A DNA stretch of 64,000 nt from Anaspis maculata (GCA_949128115.1 OX421962.1:55717787-55781786); one strand, 5' to 3'; numbered from the stretch's first letter, positions 35,601 through 42,324 are shown. Notes: generated from the letters alone by a model not told the origin. A program made the numbers and translations.

Positions 35601-38150
35601 GTATAAGTGGAACGAAACGCACGATTTGCATAGATGACCAGCCACCGACGCCGACGCCGCAACACAGTAGGGAAGCAGTCGATAAGTTGTTGGTGCAATC
35701 CACTGTAGACCATTTGTTTGCCACACAAAAAATTGCTGTAGAAGAAACCACCTTCCCTGGAATCCTGAGAACTGCAAGAAAGCCAATTTCTTTCTATCAA
35801 AGCTGTATCACTGTTAATACTGACACTAAAAGCCATATCGACGCACTGTGATTTCTCAGATATTCTGGTGACGCGATAAAAAATCTCCGATTCAAGGGGC
35901 CACGAGTACACTCAAGAGCACCGAATTCGTATCTTCATGATTGTGTCGTTTGGAGTGCTACTAAGCCACCTTGTCTTTTCTTGTGCTTTTTGGAAACGTG
36001 GTGACGAATTTTCAGAGTCAAAGATACTTAGTTATTATTTCAAGGTGGCAAGGCCGATATGAAAGAATTTCGGAAGAATGGGGACCTCTATTTTCATCTT
36101 TTTTTTACCTTAGATTTTTTCAGCATGATTTTAATTTTACTTGATTAACAACTAACAGGTTGCCTTGACTTGAAAATCCTCTTGTTCTTGAAGTGAAGCT
36201 GGTTTAAATTACCGAGCTTTGCCTTTCAAGTAGAACATAGCCAGGGAGTCCAGGGATATCGATTCTTATACGCATGACATTCAGCAATATTTTCTTGAAA
36301 TGCTTCTTTTCCAAAATGAACTGCTGACTTTTGAATACTCCAAGATCCCATTAAAACAATAATTATTGACAGTAACAGTCAGTCCTATTCTGTTGGTAAA
36401 CTATTCGCTAGCAGTCTTGCAGCATCACCACGTCACTAATGGTACTAAGCTGTATACATTTTCTCGATGCTCGTTTCGGAGCAAGTTGAAGTTAAGGCTA
36501 TATTCTCAGTAGGCCGAAACTATTTTGAGGATTTCTCCCTCAAAAATGGAGATAAAAACTCAATTTTTTACGGTGTACTGAATGTATTACAAAATTGAGT
36601 ACAGAGCGTTTTTTCAATTTTGTGAGAAAAAATATATATTTTTTTTGTTGGCAACTTTTTTCAAAAAACCGCTCTGTACTCAATTTTCTACGTCTCTTGA
36701 AATTATAAAACAGTTGCTCATTTTTTTGTTTGTCAAAAAATGCCCCAGTAATCCTTTAGAAACTTTTTTAGTCTTTTAGGGCTATTGGGCTCCTAAAAAA
36801 AATGTGGGGTAATCAAAACGGAAACAAGGTGGACAAACATTTGATGGAATCCCATCAAAATCTCTATATGTCTTTATCTTAAATTTTGAGGGAGAAATAT
36901 TGATACCCTACATATACAGCCTTAAGAAGTTATGTGAAAAACACCCCAATCATATAATACTGTAGGTGTACCTATATCTCCGTTCGTGAAAAACTTCACG
37001 ACCAATAAAAAAAGTTAGCTTTTCGGGAACACTGCGTGTACATGCTTATATTCTATTCATCCTTTAAATTCAGAACTAGGACTTTTTCAAGCAAGAGAAT
37101 TCACAAGCTGGCACTACAATTAATAGCACCTGTAAAAGCAAACAGACAACAGCAAGTCGTAGCCCTAGCCCCCCAGCTTGTCACATTATTATTGATTTGA
37201 AAAGTCTTAGTTCTGAATATACAACGAGAATGGCACTAGGTATTTGCTAATTTAGTTTTGCAAACTTACTAACCACTTGTTTAATTTTATTGCTGTCTCG
37301 CTCTTCATCTGGCACCATCAGGAGTACGAAGACACCTCGAACCATGTTAGTATCCCCCTCCTCATTCTCTTGAGTGCCTTACTATGATTTGTTTATTGGA
37401 ATTCAAGTTGAAACGCGAAAATATCTTCCATACTGATGTCAATTGATTTTTCAGAGGATCCAACTCCTGTACCGTCCGCCTATAGGCGAACACATGACAG
37501 ATCTCTCAATCCATGAAACCGCCACCGCTTCTTTGGGTACCAATATCTCATCCACCATCACCACAAGTCCCACGATAGAAGATCCTCCGCCAAAGTACAC
37601 TCCGCCGCCCTCGTATACCACAGCCACCGGCGCCAGGATAGCCAAGTTCTTGCGGCAGAGCATCCGCAGAAGCGTGCGGCGTCTGGCCAACGTCCTGGGG
37701 GAAGGCAGCGGCGCCCGGCAAAGAGCAGGCATGTCGGTCCAGCCGCCGCCGCCGGACTACAACGCAGTTCTAGTCGAAATGAACCAGACTTCCTCGAACA
37801 ACACCGATCTGTCCATCATCACCGTCACGGACGGCCTCCCCAGCCCGGTCAGGCGGATGTCCACTCTGGAGAGGCTGAGGAACATAACGCCCACGCCCGG
37901 GTCGCCTACGCTGACCGCAGCCGAGGTCGCATCAATTCTAAGGAGCAGCTTCAGAAGGAGCACCGTGCGGAACGCGAGAACTGCCATTAGGAACGTCAAT
38001 CTGAGCGACGATAACACTCAAGCGTCGTTGAGCGCCGAAAACCTGGTCGACTCGGCTGCTCCCATCGGTCAGACCTCGTTGGTCATGGAGCACTTGCCGC
38101 GCTCGGACAATGGCATCAAATGCGAAACTAGCAACTCATCTGTGATATAA
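1904..38150 (+). CDS. SLC6-family transporter, bedraggled/bloated-tubules-like (9 coding exons, 5' end probably outside)
   Basis: Joined exons 1904-2610, 22686-23122, 30858-31195, 31808-32030, 32088-32245, 32798-33052, 34010-34240, 35051-35251 and 37455-38150 give 3246 nt, an open frame of 1081 residues; every junction has GT-AG borders and matching phase. The core (about residues 254-850) has the order of the sodium:neurotransmitter symporter fold: TM1 with Gly-Leu-Phe-Asn and Arg-Phe, a GIPLF-like loop and LGQ after TM2, an N-glycosylation site (NGTY) in the second extracellular loop, the TM6 ASHNK segment and TMs to about 12. Long Ser/Arg-rich N-terminal and Pro/Arg-rich C-terminal tails match the insect bedraggled/bloated tubules type rather than classical monoamine or GABA carriers. 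Family members import amino acids or amines at the plasma membrane; the substrate here is unknown. Several canonical sodium-site residues are replaced (see findings). The start codon was not identified. Family assignment is firm, the exact orthologue is not. Confidence 0.9.
4438..4664. mobile_element. Foldback MITE, about 230 bp
   Basis: Arms of about 60 bp: left tcaaatgaaatgac...ctgtgaaatttgacattt, right its complement ending atttcatttga. Small central spacer, no coding capacity. Confidence 0.75.
5618..6053. mobile_element. hAT-like MITE with 8-bp target duplication
   Basis: Terminal inverted repeats CAGTGGCGTACC / GGCACGCCACTG bound 436 bp. The flanks carry the same 8-bp AAATTTGA at 5610-5617 and 6054-6061. 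An 8-bp duplication and a CAG...CTG end are hAT features. The open frames inside are not transposase. Confidence 0.85.
7359..8904. mobile_element. 1.5-kb palindromic foldback element with nested CAGGGTG-type ends
   Basis: Left arm from aaactactcaacaattg, right arm ending caattgttaagtagttt. The complementarity continues almost to the centre near 8130. Additional end-like sequences in register are tatacagggc (about 7530) with gccccgtata (about 8730), and ctacagggtgatt (about 7686) with aatcaccctgtag (about 8580). No transposase was seen. Confidence 0.85.
10804..11036. mobile_element. Foldback MITE, about 230 bp
   Basis: Arms aagggcgccggtc...gcgctcacgc and gcgtgagcgc...gaccggcgccctt with an AT-rich centre. 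Confidence 0.75.
13431..14608. mobile_element. 1.2-kb palindromic foldback element, TA-CAGGGTG ends
   Basis: Begins TACAGGGTGATTCATG and ends with the complement CATGAATCACCCTGTA. The two halves are complementary over about 500 bp each, meeting near 14020 where gaagggcttggt and accaagcccttc mirror each other. TA duplication at the ends suggests Tc1/mariner mobilisation. The open frames at 13514-13810 and 14229-14591 are mirror images of each other and not a gene. Confidence 0.88.
15181..15352. mobile_element. Short MITE with CAGRGTGAGTCA ends
   Basis: 172 bp bounded by tatacagagtgagtca and tgactcaccctgtata. It lies inside a possible larger pair of ends (about 15090 and 15581), which is less certain. 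Confidence 0.7.
18311..19157. mobile_element. Palindromic foldback element, TA-CAGGGTG ends
   Basis: Begins tatacagggtgctccagg and ends cctggaccaccctgtata. Arms of about 250 bp include the mirrored blocks gtcgactcacc/ggtgagtcgac and gttaacaaacacgt/acgtgtttgttaac. No transposase. Confidence 0.85.
22686..23122 (+). CDS. SLC6-like gene, exon with TM1-TM3
   Basis: Acceptor ttgttgcag, donor gtaatg, leaving phase 1. It encodes residues 236-382: TM1 (about 258-280), TM2 with GLPLF and LGQQ, and TM3. The TM1 unwound segment reads GLFNISRF, where classical members have GLGNVWRF. Reading past the donor gives a short AT-rich extension ending in a stop near 23345, taken here as intron. Confidence 0.92.
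23413..23603. mobile_element. MITE family A, copy 1
   Basis: Inverted arms cactttttattttcagt...gaatgac and gtcattctactgaaaataaaaagtg, inner aataaagtgacaagct mirrored. Closely related to 48049-48254 and more distantly to 37068-37219. Confidence 0.8.
23880..24002. mobile_element. Small inverted-repeat element
   Basis: Left caggggtctatttctagt, right ctagaaatggggccccag, both followed inward by aggagtt/aactccct. About 123 bp, no target duplication recognised. Confidence 0.6.
24722..25190 (-). pseudogene. Tc1/mariner-family transposase middle part joined to a 3' end, inverted
   Basis: The minus strand gives F-S-L-N-L-W-C-G-V-V-D-D...F-F-E-E-R-L-T...L-P-G-L-L, then jumps (near 24883, with frame change) to the same 3' coding end as in the right arm. 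The stretch between, including the R-S-P-D-L block, is missing here. Confidence 0.8.
25580..25909 (+). pseudogene. Tc1/mariner-family transposase C-terminal part, broken
   Basis: Reads N-V-R-E-Y-L-D-A-E-Y-P-H-R-W-I-G-R-G-G-P in one frame and P-R-S-P-D-L-T-V-L-D-Y-Y-V-W in another, ending in a stop at 25909. An in-frame TGA and a frameshift break it. Confidence 0.85.
27788..27934. mobile_element. MITE family B, copy 1
   Basis: Ends actgcgggttcca and tggaacccgcagt, with arms of about 50 bp including gttaatctgag/ctcagattaaa. Similar design to 46951-47081 (ttccacca...ttttatga...gttaa). Confidence 0.75.
29383..29765. mobile_element. hAT-like MITE with 8-bp target duplication
   Basis: Starts CAGTGCCGTCTTTTGA and ends AAAACGGCACTG; the 8-bp GCACCGGT is repeated exactly at 29375-29382 and 29766-29773. 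The interior is rich in GGGCCC, with no transposase. Confidence 0.88.
30858..31195 (+). CDS. SLC6-like gene, exon with extracellular loop 2, TM4 and TM5
   Basis: Acceptor gtgtttcag; the previous g plus at makes a GAT codon. Donor gtaccc, phase 0. Residues 383-494 include the glycosylation sequon NGTY near the start, a hydrophobic TM4 (FNLAVVWMIVFVSL), a loop matching the family's K-G-x-x-S-x-G-K-V-x-Y segment (KGLRSYGKVIY), and TM5. Confidence 0.93.
31344..31665. mobile_element. Inverted-repeat element enclosing a tRNA-like sequence
   Basis: Left ctagccgacc...gctgccagttgg and right gctgccagttggtcggctag are mirrored ends. A minus-strand tRNA-like segment sits inside (31525-31590). Confidence 0.6.
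31525..31590 (-). repeat. tRNA-like sequence (SINE-type)
   Basis: The minus strand has A-box-like tggtgacgcaatgg and B-box-like gggatcgattcc about 40 nt apart, as in tRNA-derived SINE heads. No complete cloverleaf. Confidence 0.5.
31808..32030 (+). CDS. SLC6-like gene, exon with TM6 and TM7
   Basis: Acceptor gttgcag, donor gtaaat, from phase 0 to phase 1. Residues 495-568. It opens with W-x-x-A-A-Q-E-T-F-L-T-W-G, equivalent to the family's A-x-Q-x-F-F-S-L-G, followed by IASHNK (family ASYNK) and TM7. The usual TM7 sodium-ligand Asn position appears to hold Thr. Confidence 0.93.
32088..32245 (+). CDS. SLC6-like gene, extracellular loop 4 exon
   Basis: The upstream intron is only 57 nt (32031-32087). 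Acceptor tttgcag, donor gtatgt, ending in phase 0. Residues 569-621 are hydrophilic and Pro-rich (DPLPP) and correspond to the large loop between TM7 and TM8, ending GFQ before the TM8 exon. Confidence 0.9.
32354..32517. mobile_element. MITE in intron between SLC6-like exons
   Basis: Ends aagggtgggttcagtcagct and agctgactgaacacacctt. The inner segment gcgcttacggctgaaattaaaa recurs at about 19425-19450, where only the right half of the family is visible. Confidence 0.75.
32798..33052 (+). CDS. SLC6-like gene, exon with TM8 and TM9
   Basis: Acceptor tttttacag, donor gtaatg, phases 0 and 0, residues 622-706. TM8 reads FGIAQQLA where classical members have LGLDSTFGG, so the Asp and Ser that coordinate sodium at site 2 are absent. 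TM9 (TLFSCCFGFILGLPMATE) matches the family's C-x-x-x-F-x-x-G-L-P segment. Confidence 0.93.
33182..33396. mobile_element. Near-perfect hairpin element
   Basis: Arms of about 95 bp (gtacagttgggagcgaaatg ... catttcgctcccaagtgtac), differing at only a few positions, with a short loop around 33280. Confidence 0.85.
33451..33950. mobile_element. Foldback element, about 500 bp
   Basis: Arms of about 150 bp: left gattcaaattgagtttccac, right gtggaaatcaatttggatc, inner catgactgaaaatcgagtaa mirrored by ttactcgattttcagtcatg. Confidence 0.8.
34010..34240 (+). CDS. SLC6-like gene, exon with TM10-TM11
   Basis: Acceptor tttatttcag, donor gtaatt, phases 0 and 0, residues 707-783. It starts FGIYVVYFMDYTIGG, corresponding to the family's G-x-Y-x-x-x-x-x-D motif at the TM9/TM10 loop, then TM10 and the W-x-x-x-x-P-x-x-L-x-x-x-W-N segment of TM11. 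Confidence 0.92.
35051..35251 (+). CDS. SLC6-like gene, exon with TM12
   Basis: Acceptor ggaatttcag, donor gtgagt, phases 0 and 0, residues 784-850. It contains a hydrophilic loop ending YWPLWARQVG, then TM12 (LLPILLVPLVAVIQ) and the start of the cytoplasmic tail. Confidence 0.9.
36492..36925. mobile_element. Foldback element bounded by TTAA
   Basis: Left TTAAGGCTATA, right TATACAGCCTTAA; inner blocks atttctccctcaaaa/ttttgagggagaaat and ttgagtacagagcg/cgctctgtactcaa are mirrored. TTAA at both ends matches the target of piggyBac-type transposition, though the tips do not match a known family closely. Confidence 0.7.
37068..37219. mobile_element. MITE family A, diverged copy
   Basis: Arms attcagaactaggactttt and aaaagtcttagttctgaat, with inner cacaagctgg and ccagcttgtcac, as in the other family A copies. 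Confidence 0.65.
37322..37345 (+). CDS. Candidate 24-nt microexon of the SLC6-like gene
   Basis: A pyrimidine-rich tract (gctgtctcgctcttcatc) and acceptor ccatcag precede 24 nt that keep frame from the phase-0 exon 35251 to exon 37455, followed by a near-consensus donor gttagt. It would insert eight mostly acidic/polar residues (EYEDTSNH) between TM12 and the C-terminal tail. Seen: splice-like signals and frame retention. Inference: that it is used, perhaps alternatively. Confidence 0.4.
37455..38150 (+). CDS. SLC6-like gene, C-terminal tail exon with stop
   Basis: Acceptor tttttcag; stop TAA at 38148-38150. Residues 851-1081 form a long cytoplasmic tail with three PPxY motifs (PPKY 895-898, PPSY 901-904, PPDY 949-952), basic helices (RQSIRRSVRR, about 917-926; RSSFRRS) that resemble the N-terminal tail motif RSSMRR, and Ser/Thr-Pro sites (PTPGSPT). 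PPxY motifs are the ligands of WW domains of NEDD4-type ubiquitin ligases, so regulated internalisation is plausible. The exon is GC-rich. Confidence 0.92.
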   Translation, partial: RIQLLYRPPIGEHMTDLSIHETATASLGTNISSTITTSPTIEDPPPKYTPPPSYTTATGARIAKFLRQSIRRSVRRLANVLGEGSGARQRAGMSVQPPPPDYNAVLVEMNQTSSNNTDLSIITVTDGLPSPVRRMSTLERLRNITPTPGSPTLTAAEVASILRSSFRRSTVRNARTAIRNVNLSDDNTQASLSAENLVDSAAPIGQTSLVMEHLPRSDNGIKCETSNSSVI

Positions 38151-38593
38151 TAACTAAGTAGGTAGTTTTAAGCGAATGATTCTTATTTATTTGTTTGTTC
38201 TTTGATGTAAGTATTCTCGTAAGAGAAGTCTTGAGCCTTTGTACATATTTATTCTAATCAATGAGACTGCGTAAAGACTTTGATGTGTGAATTTTGAGTT
38301 GATTACAAAACGTGAATACGTAGGGATAACCAAATTGTTTTTTTTAATTTCATAACCACATGTACTGTTACTGTAATGGAAAGAACTGATGCGTAGCTTT
38401 CAACTGATGTACAAAAATAAATTATATTTAATTTGATTTATTTTGTTCACTTCAATGAGTATAGCGACTAAAATTCGGAGTTTCACTTGCTGGCTATTTC
38501 TACTGGACTATAGTCCGGTAACTAGGTTATAAAAATTGTATCAAATTTGGAAAAATTAATAGAGGGCTGAAATTTTATCCGTATCCGTACATG
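38151..38593 (+). promoter_or_regulatory. 3' UTR of the SLC6-like gene with polyA signal near 38416
   Basis: AT-rich sequence after the stop with an AATAAA at 38416-38421, 266 nt downstream of the stop codon, followed by a T-rich stretch. This is the likely cleavage region. Nothing else was seen before the hairpin MITE at 38594. Confidence 0.55.
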
Positions 38594-38719
38594 TACCGTA
38601 TGTTCATTAAAAACTTCAATAAAGGGAGGCTGTGACGCAGGCCATCCGATCCGAAAACGGCCAGGTTATCATCGGTCCACGGCCTCCCATTATTGAATTT
38701 TTTAATGAGCACACTGTAT
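38594..38719. mobile_element. Hairpin MITE beside the SLC6-like 3' end
   Basis: Arms of about 30 bp (left containing gttcattaaaaacttcaat, right its near-complement ending ttttttaatgagc) enclose a GC-rich loop that begins and ends with gggaggc/gcctccc. The outer ends read as imperfect copies of tacagtgtgctcatt flanked by TA, as in Tc1/mariner-type MITEs. Confidence 0.7.
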
Positions 38720-38888
38720 ATTCCTTCAAAAATGAAGCAAAGCTTTTTTGACTATGTGGGAGGTGGATTTTGATCACTCACACTTTATGCTGAATTTCAA
38801 TGAGTAATAAAATAATAAACACAAGTAATGGATTTCTGGTAATGAATAGTTACAATACGTCGCAACTTCAGTCTTTGGCCATGTTCTC

Positions 38889-38908
38889 GTAGTAGTAGTA
38901 GTAGTAGT
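38889..38908. repeat. TAG trinucleotide microsatellite
   Basis: About six or seven tandem units of the trinucleotide TAG/GTA at the 3' end of the gypsy-like relic. Confidence 0.8.
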
Positions 38909-39119
38909 CCTCTTCGCCGTGACGCTCTTTTGCAGCACTTCTCCTCGGTCGCGGCGACCCAGTGGCGGAGGGCTTTCCTGGGCCGCCCGTTACATCCTCT
39001 CCCTTTAACGTGGGTGTGGTTGAAGAAACCGGAGACACTTCAACATTTTTCTTGGGTCGTCCACGTCGTCGTACGCCTACTGGGGCTCAGGCGGGGTCGT
39101 GACGGTCGGTTGCATGATA

Positions 39120-39467
39120 CTACTCGAGCGCAGGCCGATGATAACGTCCCAAAGGAATGCTAGGCGACTTGATGTCGGCGATGTCGTAACTAGTACTGGA
39201 GAGCTGTCGCAAGATCTTGCAGGAGCCATCACGCTTGGAATGAAATTTGGAGGTGACGCTTTTAGCAGCTACACTGTGTGAGTGTAACTTCACCCACACT
39301 AAGTCACCGGGTTTGAAAGGTGAACCATTCCGCTTGTCTTGTTTCACTTCATGTACATCTTCAGCTTCATACAATACGTACTGGAGAGTCTCTGCGAGGG
39401 ACGAAATTGTCCTCGGAACAAATGGTCCTGATGTCATTGTGGACTTTGTATGGCGTACGAAGCTCAC
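39120..39467 (-). pseudogene. Integrase C-terminal region of the gypsy-like relic
   Basis: Contains F-K-P-G-D-L-V-W-V-K and a downstream Y-D-I-A-D-I segment, the usual SH3-like C-terminal portion after the gypsy integrase core. The remaining 38910-39119 is GC-rich and probably the tail of the same element. Confidence 0.75.
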
Positions 39468-39555
39468 GGCTAAACGTTAGAAAAACAGCAGTCTGACCCG
39501 TAGATTCGCACTGGGCTGTATTCATGGCGAATCGTATGGATGGTAACTTGTCCAG

Positions 39556-39786
39556 TCAAGACGTGTGGTCGTCTCCGACAAGAATAGCTAGACGTGGCTT
39601 TAGATCGCGGTTCTTCTTTTCCACCATATTTGCTTGCGAATGGTACAGTGGTATGAGGCTTTGCTTGATGTCGAAGTAGTCACTTACGTGCTGCATGACG
39701 TTTGACACGAATTGGACGCCGTTGTCACTCACCAACTTCCTGAGTAACCCATATCGTAAGAAGACATTGTCAAAGTAACGGCGCAT
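39556..39786 (-). pseudogene. Integrase core fragment of the gypsy-like relic
   Basis: Contains S-D-N-G-V-Q-F (second catalytic Asp) and Y-H-S-Q-A-N-x-V-E-K-x-N-R (catalytic Glu). The segment with the first Asp is poorly preserved between 39857 and 39786. Confidence 0.88.
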
Positions 39787-39856
39787 CTTCGGCGGCCGCT
39801 TTGACTAGACCGAACAGCTCGAACCATCTCCGTGCAGAATCTTCTATAATCAGGAT

Positions 39857-40123
39857 CTACTTCACGCACGTTGGCGCCTCTGGAAGGGGGCTGAAAAAGT
39901 CGATAGTTTCAAAGCGCTGGTTGAAGGCGGGTGTTTGGGCCAGTCCAGCGGGCTTCTGGTTCGCAGCTTTGTAGCATTGATACTCGACACAATTTCTGAC
40001 ATAATCGCGAAAGTACTTTCGCATTCCTCTGAAAAAGTAGCGCTGGGCTATTTGCAGATAAGTGCGTTCTGATCCATAATGCGCAGTGCTGAGACTATCA
40101 TATAGTACTCGTTGAGCACGCAA
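39857..40123 (-). pseudogene. Integrase zinc-binding region of the gypsy-like relic
   Basis: H-Y-G-S-E-R-T-Y followed by the Y-V-R-N-C-V-E-Y-Q-C-Y-K segment gives the H...C-x(3)-C zinc-finger remnant. One Cys is displaced from the usual C-x-x-C, so the finger may be damaged. Confidence 0.82.
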
Positions 40124-40409
40124 CTCTTCTCGTGAGCGAGCACCACCAACTGAGCATCCTCAGCGGTTTCGTCGTGAGAAAGATGGTGCAGGTGTTATAA
40201 TTTTGTTCAGCTGATGTCAGCAAACGGCTGGCGTACTCCACGGGCTTCTCGTCCGCTCCCTCTCCCTGGACTAGACAGGCACCCAAAGCAACGACGCTTG
40301 CGTCGGTCCACAGAACATAGGGCAGGCTTGGATCGGCCTGGTGCAAAATTGGCGCCTGCGTAAGCAACTGCTGCAGCTTGGCGAAAGCATTCCAGCACCT
40401 CACTTCCAT
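40098..40409 (-). pseudogene. RNase H domain of the gypsy-like relic
   Basis: Contains W-T-D-A-S-x-x-A-L-G-A-C-L and Y-A-S-R-L-L-T-S-A-E-Q-N-Y, the first catalytic Asp region and the conserved ASR-L-x-x-x-E-x-N-Y motif of gypsy RNase H. The frame breaks after N-Y-N-T-C. Confidence 0.88.
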
Positions 40410-40446
40410 GTTGCTTGCTTTTTAGTCAATTCTGTAAGAGGTCTGG

Positions 40447-41291
40447 CTACCTCTGCGAACTCTGGGACGAAGCGTTGAAACCAGCTGTACAGTTGAACGA
40501 ACAAAAGTAACTCTTCAACGTTTGGATGGGGAGCTCTTTCCCTGAGGCAACCATCGTCTCCGTATTCGGGCTGATCCCCTCTGCTGAAATAACGTGGCCC
40601 AAGTATATTACGGATGATCGGAAAAAGCAACACTTCTTCCTGTTGACGGTTAGGTTGGATTGCATTAATCTGGAGAAGATCTCTTCTAAGTCTTGAAGAT
40701 GCTTCCGAAAATCCATGCTGACGACGATGAGATCGTCGAGATATCCAACTATGACGATGTCCTCAAAGGCCAACCCTCAGACGGTCTATCAGACGCTAGA
40801 AGGTAGCTCCTGCATTCCGTAATCCGAAAGGCATGCCACGAAAACGGAATTGACCAAACGGGGTAATGAAGCTCGTTTTATCCAAGTCATCATCTTCCAC
40901 GGGAACCTGGTCGTACCCGGATTTTAGATCTATAGTAGACATGTACGCTGCAGACTTTGCCGAGTGGAGAAGGTCGTCCAACCTCGGCATAGGATACCGA
41001 TCAGGAATGGTGCCCTTATTCAATTTACGATAGTCGACACTCAGTCGACTCGAGCCATCCTTTTTCGGTATCTACCAGTATTGCCGGTGCTGCAAACGGT
41101 GAACTCTCGCATTCTCCCACGATTCCTTGTTCCAACAATGAGTTGACCTCAGCTTTCATAGTTTCACGCTTCGGCGGCGACAAACGGTATGGTGACATAA
41201 AGATGGGGCGATCATCGGTGAACCGAATTTCGTGTACTGCGTACGGTGTGGGACCTGCTTTAGGCTTGAAAACATCGAAATACTGCTCCAA
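40447..41291 (-). pseudogene. Reverse transcriptase of the gypsy-like relic
   Basis: In order on the minus strand: V-H-E-I-R-F-T-D-D-R-P, an S-P-F-A-A-P-A-I-L-V finger segment, D-L-K-S-G-Y-D-Q-V-P-V, F-G-L-R-N-A-G-A-T-F and the catalytic Y-L-D-D box with L-G-H-V-I-S. Frameshifts lie near 41025 and 40780 and beyond 40560. Confidence 0.92.
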
Positions 41292-41419
41292 AATGGCGTT
41301 AGCCTCATTACGTCGATCCTCGTGTAACTGGACGCCCTCGTCGGTACGAAGTTGGATAGCTTGAGCATCAGGGGATGATAGCGGCTGCTAGAGTCGGCTG
41401 TATATGTCTCTGGAATCAT

Positions 41420-41641
41420 TTAGTAAAATGTTGCTGGTTCATCCAAAAAGTTGAAACGCATCTTACAAAGATCTGGAACAATCTTTGATTTTGCCAAAAA
41501 GTCTGCTCCCAAAAGAGTTTTCGTATTCTTCAAGCCTGGCAGAGCCATGAATCTCACTGAGACACCACGTCCAGCGATGCGTACCTCAGCTTCGAAGATG
41601 TGGACCTCTCTTGTCCGAGTTCCGTCAGCCAATACTTTCAA
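41420..41641 (-). pseudogene. Protease/linker continuation of the gypsy-like relic
   Basis: About 73 residues including G-A-D-F-L (LLGADFLAKSKIVPDL), the usual C-terminal retropepsin motif before the linker to reverse transcriptase. Confidence 0.75.
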
Positions 41642-41876
41642 TGCTTACAATGCTTTCTCCGGCGATTTTGAACGGTTTTCTTTGTTCCAAGAAATCGATC
41701 CCTTAATAGACTAAGGTAGATGTCTTGGTGAATGTTTCACTGACTTACCTTTACCTACTTGTTCCACTCGAGTGTTTTTACTTTTCTGATTTCCGCTCAC
41801 TTTTCCGACATTTTCATGACTTGAAATGGGGATTTTGCTAACTTTGTTCACCTCTGACGCATGCGCACTTGATGTT

Positions 41877-42055
41877 TAATACCTACTAATACCCACTGAT
41901 TCCTCTGTAATACCCACTAATTCCCCTGTAATACTCACTAATTCCCATGCAATACCCAGTAATACCCCTGTAATACCCTCTGATACCAACTAATACCCCT
42001 GTAATACCGACTAATACACTTGTAATACCCACTAATTCCCTGTATACTAATTCCT
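41877..42055. repeat. Minisatellite of about 21-bp units
   Basis: Around eight degenerate tandem copies of a unit close to TAATACCCACTAATTCCCCTG, some shortened to about 15 bp. It lies between the two halves of the gypsy protease sequence, so it expanded or inserted after the element did. Confidence 0.9.
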
Positions 42056-42282
42056 CAGAGGTGTACACCATAATACCCCCAGCGGTTTACCCCTCGCAAG
42101 AAGTACTGGTACAGCTTCTCACCCGCAATTGTCATCTTAGCCCCAGTATCTAAGCAAGCCAATCCGATGTTGCCTGCAACGTCGACTCGAAGTAGCGGTC
42201 TACCTGCTAATTTCCGTTCTCCTGACGCGGCCAGCAGTTCTAGTGTACTCACTTCAGTTTTTTTTGCGGACGCCGAGGGCAT
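42055..42282 (-). pseudogene. Retropepsin N-terminal half of the gypsy-like relic
   Basis: About 75 residues with the aspartic-protease signature L-D-T-G-A near the middle (LACLDTGAKMTIAG). The frame is -1 relative to the upstream zinc knuckle. The fold is cut by the tandem repeat at 41877-42055; the rest resumes at 41641. Confidence 0.8.
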
Positions 42283-42324
42283 CTGGATTTCACATGGCCG
42301 ACTTCCTCACACCCGAAGCACGCT
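42277..42324 (-). pseudogene. Gag CCHC zinc knuckle of the gypsy-like relic
   Basis: The minus-strand translation gives C-F-G-C-E-E-V-G-H-V-K-S-R-C, exactly CX2CX4HX4C, the nucleic-acid-binding knuckle of retroviral and gypsy gag proteins. It is followed within about 20 nt by an A8 run at which the reading frame passes to the protease. Confidence 0.85.

Larger units (their letters stand above)
35252..37454 (+). other. Last intron of the SLC6-like gene
   Basis: Donor gtgagt to acceptor tttttcag. Contents: an open frame at 35447-35851 without recognisable domains, the TTAA-bounded element at 36492-36925, a MITE at 37068-37219, and a candidate 24-nt microexon at 37322-37345. Nothing else was recognised. 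Confidence 0.65.

Noticed and set aside
35447..35851. 134-residue plus-strand open frame in the last SLC6-like intron
   Set aside because: No domain, and overlapping frames on the other strand are equally open; not supported as a gene.
41877..42055. Possible CRISPR-like repeat array
   Set aside because: Units are directly adjacent without unique spacers and degenerate in length; it is a minisatellite in a eukaryotic genome.
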